From positions 1 through 41,309 of the forward strand of contig CACDFH010000007.1 of assembly GCA_902552015.1 (NCBI GenBank): a stretch of 41,309 bases of DNA. The letters are read 5' to 3'. The stretch comes from an uncultured marine group I thaumarchaeote. GTDB lineage: Archaea; Thermoproteota; Nitrososphaeria; Nitrososphaerales; Nitrosopumilaceae. Shown piece after piece: positions 7,462-13,599 of this stretch; position 1 is the stretch's first letter, and each line of letters begins with the position of its first letter. The translations under genes were made by a program, and so were the position numbers. The notes below the pieces were generated by a model, which worked only from the letters and a program-made list of their open reading frames with translations, was not told the origin of the DNA and ran no database searches.

Positions 7462-7775
7462 TAGTTGAGAAACCTCCCACCAAAGTCTGAATCCAATGCA
7501 GTAGTTGGTGGTTCAAATTCTTGGAACGATCTTGAGTTTTGGATCTCTCCGAAACGTCCTAAAATAAAAACAAGGCCATTGGAGGTCTGTACGTCCTTCA
7601 AGATTTGCCACTGGTTCTGCAATTGGTTGTTGAGATCAGTTTGTTGGGTCTGGATCGTTTTAGGATCAAAGTCGATTCCAACAAATTTGACTTCAGTCAG
7701 TCCAAATGAAATCTGTCTCGATGCCTCGCGGCAATCACGACAGTCACATTGTTTACTGTTTTCTAGTTTTGTCAT
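7461..7775 (-). CDS. Unrecognised 104-aa first protein of the leftward operon
   Basis: First gene of the leftward operon. Residues 9-15 hold C-x-C-x2-C (CDCRDC), which could bind zinc or iron. A strand-rich middle (VKFVGIDFD), a Gln-rich helix around residues 43-62 (NNQLQNQWQ) and a VFILGRFGEI strand follow. It is preceded by about 180 bp containing AT-rich promoter sequence and a perfect palindrome. Family not recognised. Confidence 0.55.
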   Translation of the reverse strand: MTKLENSKQCDCRDCREASRQISFGLTEVKFVGIDFDPKTIQTQQTDLNNQLQNQWQILKDVQTSNGLVFILGRFGEIQNSRSFQEFEPPTTALDSDFGGRFLN

Positions 7776-7838
7776 TGTAAAATTTAGAATTTCATCATAT
7801 TTATGTATTATACTAATACTTACATTATGTATCGTATT

Positions 7839-7855
7839 ATTAAGTATTACTTAAT
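7839..7855. promoter_or_regulatory. 17-bp palindromic operator candidate
   Basis: The sequence ATTAAGTA-T-TACTTAAT is a perfect inverted repeat with 8-bp arms. It sits 64-80 bp upstream of the first leftward gene (start 7775). The half-site core AAGTATTA occurs again, inverted, at about 7814-7822 and near 8805 in the promoter of the CARF gene. It is a good candidate binding site for an operon regulator such as the winged-helix protein. Confidence 0.5.
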
Positions 7856-7957
7856 TTCTAAGCACGAATGCTGAAACATATTTTATGACTAAAATATAGT
7901 GAGGACCCCTTCGACAGAGTCACAAAAAGTAGAAATTTTAATTTGTAAAACCAGAGA

Positions 7958-8773
7958 TTATGACGACATTTCATAGATAAATGCCATGCCTGCAGTGGTT
8001 AAACTAACATGATGGCTCTGACCAATTTTGGTTATGTCGATGTATTCCCAATCACTATCTAACTTTTGAATTATATTTTTGTCAAGTGCAGTCAATGTAT
8101 TTCCTGTAGATGGAATTAAATCCTGCTTAACACACTCGTTGGCAAGATCTTTTTTTCTCATTGATCCCCACATATGACCATCACCTTTACTTTCTTCTGC
8201 TTTTAATGGATGTTCTTCTTTACAAGGAAAAGTACAGGTGCCTTCCTGTTTAAGACTATTCTTATAGAGAATGAACAAGGCAGAACGTAGTTTGCCAGTA
8301 GGTAAGATCATTTGCCTTTTTGGAATTGTCTTTGTATCTTTTACGCCTGTTGATAATTGGTGTTTACCAGGTTTGAATCCCTCATATTTTTCAGATTCAG
8401 CATAAAACTCTACAATACCAGTTTGATCTTCTAACGTCATTATTGCCCTATCAAGTGCTATAGCATGATTTTTGGAACCACTAGCTACATTTACAAAAAT
8501 ATCATTTCCAAACTGTTCAAGAATTAGTCTTCTTGCAGCTCTTGTAATTGATTCTACATCTCGCCAGTTAACGGATATCTTTTCTGATTCAATTTTGTTT
8601 GACTTTAATTGTTTAATGATTTGTTCTGCATAGGAACTAGCCTTGTCTTCTTTTTTATTATTATGTACAAGTAAGAAAACTTTATCAGCTTTATTATCAA
8701 CTGCAGGTATGACTACCCTATCTATTTCAAAACCTACTGGTGCAATGTGTATACGTTTCTTACCTAATTTCAT
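7958..8773 (-). CDS. CARF-domain winged-helix transcription regulator (HFX_2341/Csa3-like)
   Basis: This is a 271-aa protein with two parts. Residues 5-150 form a Rossmann-like CARF domain: R-I-H-I-A-P-V-G-F-E-I-D-R at 7-19, the strand KVFLLVHN at 31-38 and the ligand-loop motif VNVASGSK at 94-101. Residues 160-271 look like a winged-helix region. The N-terminal wording closely matches HFX_2341-type (DUF6293) archaeal regulators as I remember them. CARF domains of this group bind cyclic oligoadenylate or related ligands in CRISPR systems; no CRISPR array or cas gene is visible here. It stands alone on the minus strand between two operons, and three AGTATCT repeats precede its ATG. It is probably the ligand-controlled switch of the region. 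Confidence 0.8.
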   Translation of the reverse strand: MKLGKKRIHIAPVGFEIDRVVIPAVDNKADKVFLLVHNNKKEDKASSYAEQIIKQLKSNKIESEKISVNWRDVESITRAARRLILEQFGNDIFVNVASGSKNHAIALDRAIMTLEDQTGIVEFYAESEKYEGFKPGKHQLSTGVKDTKTIPKRQMILPTGKLRSALFILYKNSLKQEGTCTFPCKEEHPLKAEESKGDGHMWGSMRKKDLANECVKQDLIPSTGNTLTALDKNIIQKLDSDWEYIDITKIGQSHHVSLTTAGMAFIYEMSS

Positions 8774-8775
8774 AT

Positions 8776-8819
8776 AGTATCTGTATTATCAATAGTATCT
8801 CAGAAGTATTAAAGTATCT
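8776..8819. repeat. Three AGTATCT repeats at the CARF gene promoter
   Basis: AGTATCT occurs at 8776-8782, 8794-8800 and 8813-8819, spaced 18 and 19 bp start to start. The first copy begins just 3 bp upstream of the CARF regulator's ATG. A further AAGTATTA lies between the second and third. The regular spacing points to an operator array, with autoregulation of the CARF gene the simplest reading; an iteron-type origin is the alternative. Confidence 0.6.
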
Positions 8820-8914
8820 AAATAACGAAATACTTGCACCGTGTTTTTGGGGAAAATACATGAAAATGATGACTGGATTGGGTTCATGGATGGTAATGTC
8901 CATACCCTACATAT

Positions 8915-8937
8915 ATACTATAGTATGCATAGTATGC
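8915..8937. promoter_or_regulatory. Palindrome and direct repeat in the rightward operon control region
   Basis: ATACTATAGTAT (8915-8926) is a perfect 12-bp palindrome. It runs into two direct copies of TAGTATGC at 8921-8928 and 8930-8937, separated by one base, and GATACTA follows at about 8947. The core AGTAT is shared with the CARF promoter repeats. The position, 54 bp before the first gene at 8991, fits an operator or a core promoter of the rightward operon. Confidence 0.5.
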
Positions 8938-8990
8938 TGAGTAGGGATACTAATATATTATACAACCTCCTAAAAATGTAGGGGATGTTT

Positions 8991-9144
8991 ATGGAGGAGA
9001 TAAAAAATTCGTTGTTTAGTGTGTAAGGTCGTGGTTCGTTATGCGTCAACCGCATCAAAGAAGGTGCAAAAGTGTGGATCATGTCGTGCTAGTGAACAAG
9101 AGGAAAATGCAGCAATTAGATCAAGAGGTGGTAGTGATGACTGA
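8991..9144 (+). CDS. Small zinc-ribbon protein, frame broken in an A6 run or started at ATT
   Basis: The frame ending at TGA 9142-9144 encodes R-C-L-V-C ... Q-K-C-G-S-C-R with C-x2-C-x16-C-x2-C, the same spacing and wording as the protein at 6878-7039. It has no ATG, GTG or TTG after the in-frame stop TAA at 9001. Two explanations exist. ATG 8991 (preceded by AGGGGAT) enters this frame if one A is missing from the run 9002-9007, so either a sequence error, a decayed gene or slippage. Or translation starts at ATT 9007, which has GGAGGAG 7 nt upstream. The next gene's ATG overlaps this stop. Product about 45-50 aa, probably zinc-binding. Confidence 0.45.
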
Positions 9145-9433
9145 GAAAAAGAAAACCAAAAAGAAAGAGAAAGTAAGCAAGGATGAATCTCAAAAATGTT
9201 CATGTGGTTGTGGTCAAGATCTAACACCTAGAGAAACACCATACTGGGATATTGAAGGGGATATTGAAGAAAAGAAAGAGGTATTTGGTGAAGGTTGTCG
9301 TGAAGATGAACATCGTATAGCAAATGCGCAAAGGGAATTGCATGCAAGGATGACTGAAGGTGATCGAGATCAAGCATTAAAGTGGGTTGCTTACTATCGG
9401 GCACTTTTGCAGGAGGATTATGATAGGACATGA
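9137..9433 (+). CDS. Unrecognised 98-aa protein with lysine-rich start and CSCGCG cluster
   Basis: I chose ATG 9137 because GAGGTG lies 6-7 nt upstream and it overlaps the previous stop; the frame is open 32 codons further. The first 20 residues are almost all Lys, Glu and Thr, so probably disordered. C-S-C-G-C-G at residues 21-26 is a compact cysteine cluster with a fourth Cys at about 54, plausible zinc ligands. The rest is helical and ends in W-x-A-Y-Y-R-A-L-L-Q-E-D-Y. ATGA overlap with the next gene. Function unknown. Confidence 0.6.
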   Translation: MTEKKKTKKKEKVSKDESQKCSCGCGQDLTPRETPYWDIEGDIEEKKEVFGEGCREDEHRIANAQRELHARMTEGDRDQALKWVAYYRALLQEDYDRT

Positions 9434-9693
9434 TGAGTAGGTGGTGGTTGTTCTGGGGAACAGCATTTTGTTGTAGTGGATTTCTATTACCATTAGGAGT
9501 AATAATACTTGTTTGGTATTTCATAGACTACATCTTCAAAAGCGGTGGAATTAACACGGGTAAGCAGTACATTGACAATACCTACAACATTGCTAACGTG
9601 AACATTCGTCCAGGGCCAGATGTTTCAGACAAAGATGACTTTGATACGCCAATGGATCATATGTCAAAAGAATCCAGAGAGGAGATGAGGTAG
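9430..9693 (+). CDS. Small membrane protein
   Basis: This 87-aa protein begins with an aromatic, hydrophobic region at residues 4-35 (WWLFWGTAFCC ... IILVWYFIDYIF) that makes one long or two short membrane segments, followed by a polar acidic tail of about 50 residues. It overlaps the previous gene by ATGA and abuts the next. Probably membrane-anchored with the tail in the cytoplasm or outside; orientation cannot be told. No family recognised. Confidence 0.6.
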   Translation: MMSRWWLFWGTAFCCSGFLLPLGVIILVWYFIDYIFKSGGINTGKQYIDNTYNIANVNIRPGPDVSDKDDFDTPMDHMSKESREEMR

Positions 9694-10539
9694 ATGATTA
9701 GAAAGATTCCTGATGATTCAGATAGAAATTATGACATTGTTCACATGCTAAAAAAAATTGCAATCGGATTAGAATCAAAGAATGTGGATGATTTACGAGC
9801 AATTGCCCATGAACTTGAGGCGTGGGTGCCACATGGAGATTGGAGCAAATTAGATGTCAAAACCAAGGTGTTTGTAGAACACATTTTGATGGCACTAGGT
9901 AGACTCCAGTTAGGATTCGAGATACTAGACAAAGGAGCAGACGAGTTAACTGACATACGACAAAAAGTGGAAAATGACGAGATCCATGAATTGATAGATG
10001 AAGCCGATCACGAGGATGATTTCGAAAGAAAGATGAGTGGATTGGCAAGTGAATATGATGAAATAGTTGATGGGGCTCAGGAAATAACTACAGAAGACAT
10101 CGATAAATTCACCCGAAGAAATCTAGACAGAGTTGATAGGAGAGAAAAGTTCACTTGTGAAAAATGTGGAATTGAAAAGAGAAGTAGTGCACCAGGTGTC
10201 AATAATTGCAAAGAAGTGGATGGTCATGTAATATGTGGAAGATGCTATAGAGCATTCAAAAATTGGTTTGAAAAGACGAACAGAAAATTAGATGAGTTTT
10301 GGGATGAAAAGTATGTAAGAAAAGGAACTTGGGATGGAGGTCCAATTGATAAAGCAAAGACTAATGCTTTCGTAAGAAAACTAATGCGAGATTACAGTTT
10401 GCCGGATGGTCAAATTGATTGGAAGAAATTTCACAGAGCTAGAAGAGAAATAGAAAAAAGACTTCGGAAAGAAAGACACAACAAAGAACGCTATAGAAAA
10501 GACGAGCTATCTGACGAAGAAAAGGAGGATCTAAAATGA
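9694..10539 (+). CDS. Unrecognised 281-aa protein with five-cysteine zinc finger
   Basis: The N-terminal 140 residues are helical and acidic. Residues 155-184 contain C155-x2-C158 ... C172 ... C181-x2-C184 in a treble-clef-like context (CEKCGIEKR ... VICGRCYRAFKNWF). The last 60 residues are strongly basic and helical (many Arg and Lys, e.g. RREIEKRLRKERHNKERYRK). That layout of zinc finger plus basic helix suggests nucleic-acid binding. A GAGG sequence precedes the ATG. The gene follows the membrane protein without a gap and overlaps the next gene by ATGA. It is the largest gene of the rightward operon and a candidate central protein, but no family match comes to mind. Confidence 0.65.
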   Translation: MIRKIPDDSDRNYDIVHMLKKIAIGLESKNVDDLRAIAHELEAWVPHGDWSKLDVKTKVFVEHILMALGRLQLGFEILDKGADELTDIRQKVENDEIHELIDEADHEDDFERKMSGLASEYDEIVDGAQEITTEDIDKFTRRNLDRVDRREKFTCEKCGIEKRSSAPGVNNCKEVDGHVICGRCYRAFKNWFEKTNRKLDEFWDEKYVRKGTWDGGPIDKAKTNAFVRKLMRDYSLPDGQIDWKKFHRARREIEKRLRKERHNKERYRKDELSDEEKEDLK

Positions 10540-10730
10540 TTCATGGGATGGTTAATTTGACCACAAAGGATTTGCAAACCATACTTCTTTGGTACGAACT
10601 TTACTTCAAAAAGAAAAACAAACCAACACGAGCAGACACCAATGTGTACACCAAGATAAAGGCAATGGCAATTGCTGAAAAAGAAGACGATGAAAAATAC
10701 GACAGAATTAGAATTGGAAGAAATGATTGA
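10536..10730 (+). CDS. Unrecognised 64-aa charged helical protein
   Basis: ATG at 10536 overlaps the previous TGA. The product is helical and mixed-charge, with an aromatic segment (ILLWYELYFKKKNK) early and an acidic/lysine-rich end. There are no cysteines. It is followed by 53 nt before the next start. Function unknown. Confidence 0.5.
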   Translation: MIHGMVNLTTKDLQTILLWYELYFKKKNKPTRADTNVYTKIKAMAIAEKEDDEKYDRIRIGRND

Positions 10731-10783
10731 ATTATGGTAATCAACTATTACAAAAACTCAACAAACACAAAGGAGGTGGTATA

Positions 10784-11203
10784 ATGAGTATGTGCAAAGT
10801 CTGTCATAGAGACAGCGCAAAACATAGTGAAAAGACATGGTTGTTGCATCAACAGAAACAGAGATGCAATTTCTGTGGAGACTATAGGGGAAAACACAGT
10901 GAAAAGCTGTGGAACATACACCAAGAAGCAGTGCCAAATAATACAAAATTGGCTACAATACTTTTAGGTCAAGGACCAAAAGTATTAGCAAAAATTGTAA
11001 AGTGGAATACTGTCAAGGTGAATGGAAGAGATTCATCACATCACATAGAATATGTTCCAATCTATATGAAGTGTAGTGAGTGTGGTGCAACATTGGGCAA
11101 TGCAGAAGAGAAACTAGCAGATGTTTTTGATAAAACATGTCTAGAGTGCTTTTGCAACATGACAGAACAGGAGGTCAAGTGGTATGAACGCCCTAGAGTA
11201 TAA
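10784..11203 (+). CDS. Tandem-finger zinc protein (two C-x2-C-x6-H-x7-H repeats)
   Basis: The ATG at 10784 has an excellent Shine-Dalgarno sequence, AGGAGGTG, 6 nt upstream, so this start is preferred over upstream TTG. The 139-aa product begins with two near-identical units, C-x2-C-x6-H-x7-H, both containing K-H-S-E-K-x-W-x2-H-Q, at residues 4-24 and 29-49. A third zinc site near residues 97-125 is made of two CxxC pairs (CSEC and CLEC). The middle third is basic. Repeat duplication and three zinc sites suggest a DNA- or RNA-binding protein. The family is not recognised. Its 3' end overlaps the next gene by 20 nt. Confidence 0.7.
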   Translation: MSMCKVCHRDSAKHSEKTWLLHQQKQRCNFCGDYRGKHSEKLWNIHQEAVPNNTKLATILLGQGPKVLAKIVKWNTVKVNGRDSSHHIEYVPIYMKCSECGATLGNAEEKLADVFDKTCLECFCNMTEQEVKWYERPRV

Positions 11204-11534
11204 CCTTACAGGAAATGAAAAATTTTCTGTATGGTTTACAACCATGCTGATGATGAGTAATGAGCAACTAGACTATGATTCTAAGGTGAGAATTGTGAAA
11301 ATGGCAAAAGAGGTGTGTGCAGGAGAGGACATAGATATCAAGAAAATAGAAAATGAGGATTCTAAAGAGCTGGCAAAGTATCAAAAAAAAGTCAAAGAGT
11401 TTGAAGCGATGAAGGAGGCCATTAGAAAAGAGATGGATCTGATAAAACAAGTTCTGGATGCATGTTATGGGGAAGTCAAGGTCAAGGAAGACTGTGACCA
11501 TCAAAACAAGAAAAAATATGGGTGGAAGAACTGA
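11184..11534 (+). CDS. Unrecognised 116-aa coiled-coil protein
   Basis: The ATG at 11184 lies inside the previous gene and is preceded by GGAGGTC at the right distance. Residues 1-35 are mixed. Residues 45-95 are a heptad-like run of Lys, Glu and hydrophobics (DIKKIENEDSKELAKYQKK and following), so a coiled coil is likely. The end carries Cys and His (YGEVKVKEDCDHQ). It probably oligomerises or bridges partners; function unknown. Confidence 0.6.
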   Translation: MNALEYNLTGNEKFSVWFTTMLMMSNEQLDYDSKVRIVKMAKEVCAGEDIDIKKIENEDSKELAKYQKKVKEFEAMKEAIRKEMDLIKQVLDACYGEVKVKEDCDHQNKKKYGWKN

Positions 11535-11824
11535 TGGGTCGCTGGGATGAAGACAAGCGTCCAGGTATTGAAATCTTGGGAGACTTTCGCAACTTGCAGC
11601 TACGTCTGCTTCACTGCAGAGACAAAAGAAAAAGGACTAAGGGATTTGATAAAGTGATAATGGCAGATTTGGCAATGAAAGAACTGTACCAAGATATGAG
11701 AGAACTCTATGAAAGAAATCGTAACAGGTTTTACGATATTCTAACTAAGAATGAGGCTACCGGCTTTGAGTGTTTTGCGTGGTACTTGATGCTATCAGAA
11801 GAGACACAAAAGAGGTTAAGATGA
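11534..11824 (+). CDS. Unrecognised 96-aa helical protein
   Basis: I chose ATG 11534, which overlaps the previous stop as TGATG; a GTG at 11522 in frame would add four residues. The product is basic and helical (LRLLHCRDKRKRTKG, MRELYERNRNRFYDIL). It ends close to the next ATG with an ATGA overlap. No motif or family recognised. Confidence 0.55.
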   Translation: MGRWDEDKRPGIEILGDFRNLQLRLLHCRDKRKRTKGFDKVIMADLAMKELYQDMRELYERNRNRFYDILTKNEATGFECFAWYLMLSEETQKRLR

Positions 11825-12021
11825 TTTTCACATACACAGATTTTCCGTTTGGTTTAGTGAATGAAAAGGAAAGAGCAATCAAGCTATATCCATACAGCAT
11901 CCCAAAGACTGTAAGAGACTATCATGAGGATTTTTTGACGTTCTGTCTTGGCAATCATGATGACAAATGCCACTGCAGAGGATGTAAAGAGTTGGAGGAT
12001 AATGATGGAACATTGGGATAG
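11821..12021 (+). CDS. Unrecognised 66-aa protein with CHCRGC motif
   Basis: ATG 11821 overlaps the preceding TGA (ATGA). The product has an aromatic N-terminus (MIFTYTDFPFGL) and C-x-C-x2-C near residues 50-55 after a histidine (N-H-D-D-K-C-H-C-R-G-C), a compact metal-binding cluster like the one in the first leftward gene (CDCRDC). Its end overlaps the next gene's start. Function unknown. Confidence 0.5.
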   Translation: MIFTYTDFPFGLVNEKERAIKLYPYSIPKTVRDYHEDFLTFCLGNHDDKCHCRGCKELEDNDGTLG

Positions 12022-12301
12022 GCGCGAAAAGTCAATTGATGGAGAGACTACAGAAGAAATTATGGAAGATTTTGAGGTAGCTAAAATTTGGGTAAAGTGT
12101 TATCAATACAAAAAAGAGCACTTTCTGATTGGTTTGGATCTAATCTCTGAAGGCAAAAGGATTGACGAACAACTTGATTTTTGGGAGTTAAGACTTGAAA
12201 AGATATGCAGGGAGAATTACAAGTTGTTAAAATCAAAAGGAAAAGAGACCGATGAAGTAATGAATTTTTTTTCAGAGAAAACAAAAGAGAAGCTCAAATG
12301 A
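12005..12301 (+). CDS. Unrecognised 98-aa helical protein
   Basis: Of two adjacent ATG codons (12002, 12005), the second is better spaced from GGAGG at 11994-11998. The frame is open upstream but without a comparable ribosome site. The product is helical with mixed charge, a central K-C-Y-Q-Y-K-K-E-H-F segment and a basic/acidic C-terminal half. It overlaps the membrane-protein gene by ATGA. Family unknown. Confidence 0.5.
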   Translation: MEHWDRREKSIDGETTEEIMEDFEVAKIWVKCYQYKKEHFLIGLDLISEGKRIDEQLDFWELRLEKICRENYKLLKSKGKETDEVMNFFSEKTKEKLK

Positions 12302-12858
12302 TATTCATCAGAAAAAGAATACAGGCGATACTAGATCTCAAAAAAGAACGACATTTCGTTCCTGGATTTATCCTAGGTTCGTACGGAATAGTCATGCTTG
12401 CAACACTGATGGCTTATGGAACCTTTTTGTTCTTTGGAAAGATCGAGAACCCATTCTTTGACAGTTTGATGCCTATTGGTTGGTTGTTTATGCCAATGTA
12501 TGTAACACTAATTACAATAATTGTTGGAAGAGAGATAATTTGGTGTCACATGATGATCTTCAGACAGCTAGATCATCTTACAAAGTGGATTATTGACAAG
12601 TATTCAATTAGATACTTCAAAAAACACAAAAAAGATCCGCCAGTCATTGACTTTCTTGCAAAGGTGCAATACAAGCTATTTGCAAAGTTTACCAAAATGA
12701 CACCACGTGGGAGGAAAAGAATGATGATTTCTGCAATTTCTGTATGGATTGCATGGGTAGTATTAGGAAGGACCGATACTGTCGATGTGATTTTAGGTGA
12801 GGTGGAAAGGCAGTTTACAGATGTTCAGCAATGGTTCATTCTAATAATTTCTTTTTAG
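12298..12858 (+). CDS. Membrane protein, last gene of the rightward operon
   Basis: This 186-aa protein has two clear membrane segments at about 22-46 and 58-80 with a short loop containing a Pro-Ile-Gly turn, and a third hydrophobic stretch at about 143-155 (AISVWIAWVVLG) with a hydrophobic C-terminus. The region between is basic (KKHKKDPP, TPRGRKRMM), likely cytoplasmic. It ends 10 nt before a convergent gene. It resembles small holin-like or transport-accessory membrane proteins only in layout; no family recognised. Confidence 0.65.
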   Translation: MIFIRKRIQAILDLKKERHFVPGFILGSYGIVMLATLMAYGTFLFFGKIENPFFDSLMPIGWLFMPMYVTLITIIVGREIIWCHMMIFRQLDHLTKWIIDKYSIRYFKKHKKDPPVIDFLAKVQYKLFAKFTKMTPRGRKRMMISAISVWIAWVVLGRTDTVDVILGEVERQFTDVQQWFILIISF

Positions 12859-12868
12859 AACAAATTCC

Positions 12869-13090
12869 TTAATTTTCCCTTTCAATAATAGACGCAACTA
12901 GCTGAATCATCATAGAAAACTCCTCTATGTTTGATTTGCAAATCTCTATCATCTCATCTCGTTCAGGGGAGGCTGGCTGTTTTTGTGCATTTTCTACTAT
13001 TCCTGTCTCTCTAATACGATTAGTCTCAAACCATTCCTGTAACATCTTCAAGTCATTAGCAGAATCTTCTTGCATAATTCTATCCTTCAC
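12869..13090 (-). CDS. Unrecognised 73-aa helical protein
   Basis: Small helical protein with heptad-like stretches on the strand opposite the rightward operon, converging with its last gene. ATG at 13090; an internal ATG at 13075 is an alternative start. The sequence (DLKMLQEWFETNRIRETG ... IEEFSMMIQLVASIIE) could form a two-helix hairpin. No motif. A coding call rests on plausible composition and on the tight convergent spacing. Confidence 0.4.
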   Translation of the reverse strand: MKDRIMQEDSANDLKMLQEWFETNRIRETGIVENAQKQPASPERDEMIEICKSNIEEFSMMIQLVASIIEREN

Positions 13091-13283
13091 TTGTAGCTAA
13101 TAACTATCATTTGAAATACCTTTAACCAACTGTGCAGACAACATAATGGAAGAGCTTTAGTAATTTTCTTGTAAAAAGAACTGAAACTACTGTCTCTGCT
13201 CACACTTTTTTCAAAAAATTCTATAGACAAGCTTGTTGCCAAAGTTTCTAAAAAACAAAAAAGGACCGCATTTTTGTTAAGTT

Positions 13284-13454
13284 CTAGATCAGGGCTTGTG
13301 CTTTAGCCTTGTCAGAACCACATATTCTCATAACTGTGATACCTGTTTCAGAAGATGTTCCTTTGATTGCATATCTACCATTCTTTAATTGAACGACTTT
13401 AGGATCTTTAATCTGGACCTTCTTTCTGGCTTTCACGTCATATGCTTCTACCAT
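13284..13454 (-). CDS. DUF5679-like protein lacking its zinc cysteines
   Basis: I chose the ATG at 13454 (56 aa); the longer frame adds a hydrophobic stretch that does not fit the family. The core K-V-Q-I-K-D-P-K-V-V-Q-L-K-N-G-R-Y-A-I-K-G matches what I recall of DUF5679 proteins, small zinc ribbons common in thaumarchaea. In those a CVKC pair precedes this core and a C-x2-C-G-T pair follows. Here the positions read D-V-K-A and S-S-E-T-G-I, so no metal can bind there. A single Cys remains near the C-terminus (MRICGSD). The fold may be kept without zinc. Function of the family unknown to me. Confidence 0.65.
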   Translation of the reverse strand: MVEAYDVKARKKVQIKDPKVVQLKNGRYAIKGTSSETGITVMRICGSDKAKAQALI

Positions 13455-13599
13455 AATATGCCACAATCCAAATAGTATTTGAAATAAAATCATGAGGGAA
13501 AGTTATCTTAGAGCTTGAATTTTTTGACATTTTTCAAGTTTTGTTATATAGTATAATGCCAAAACTGCCAATTCAAGGAAATATTCTGTTTATTTCGTA

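Noticed and set aside
7500-7520. GGTTCAAATT resembling the tRNA T-loop, as an attachment site
   Set aside because: Only about ten bases match the tRNA-Arg 3' part and the match lies inside a coding frame; it is too short to support integration.
8740-8940. 66-aa frame in the CARF-rightward control region
   Set aside because: It reads through the operator-like repeats, has a low-complexity hydrophobic sequence and no ribosome site; the region is better explained as control DNA.
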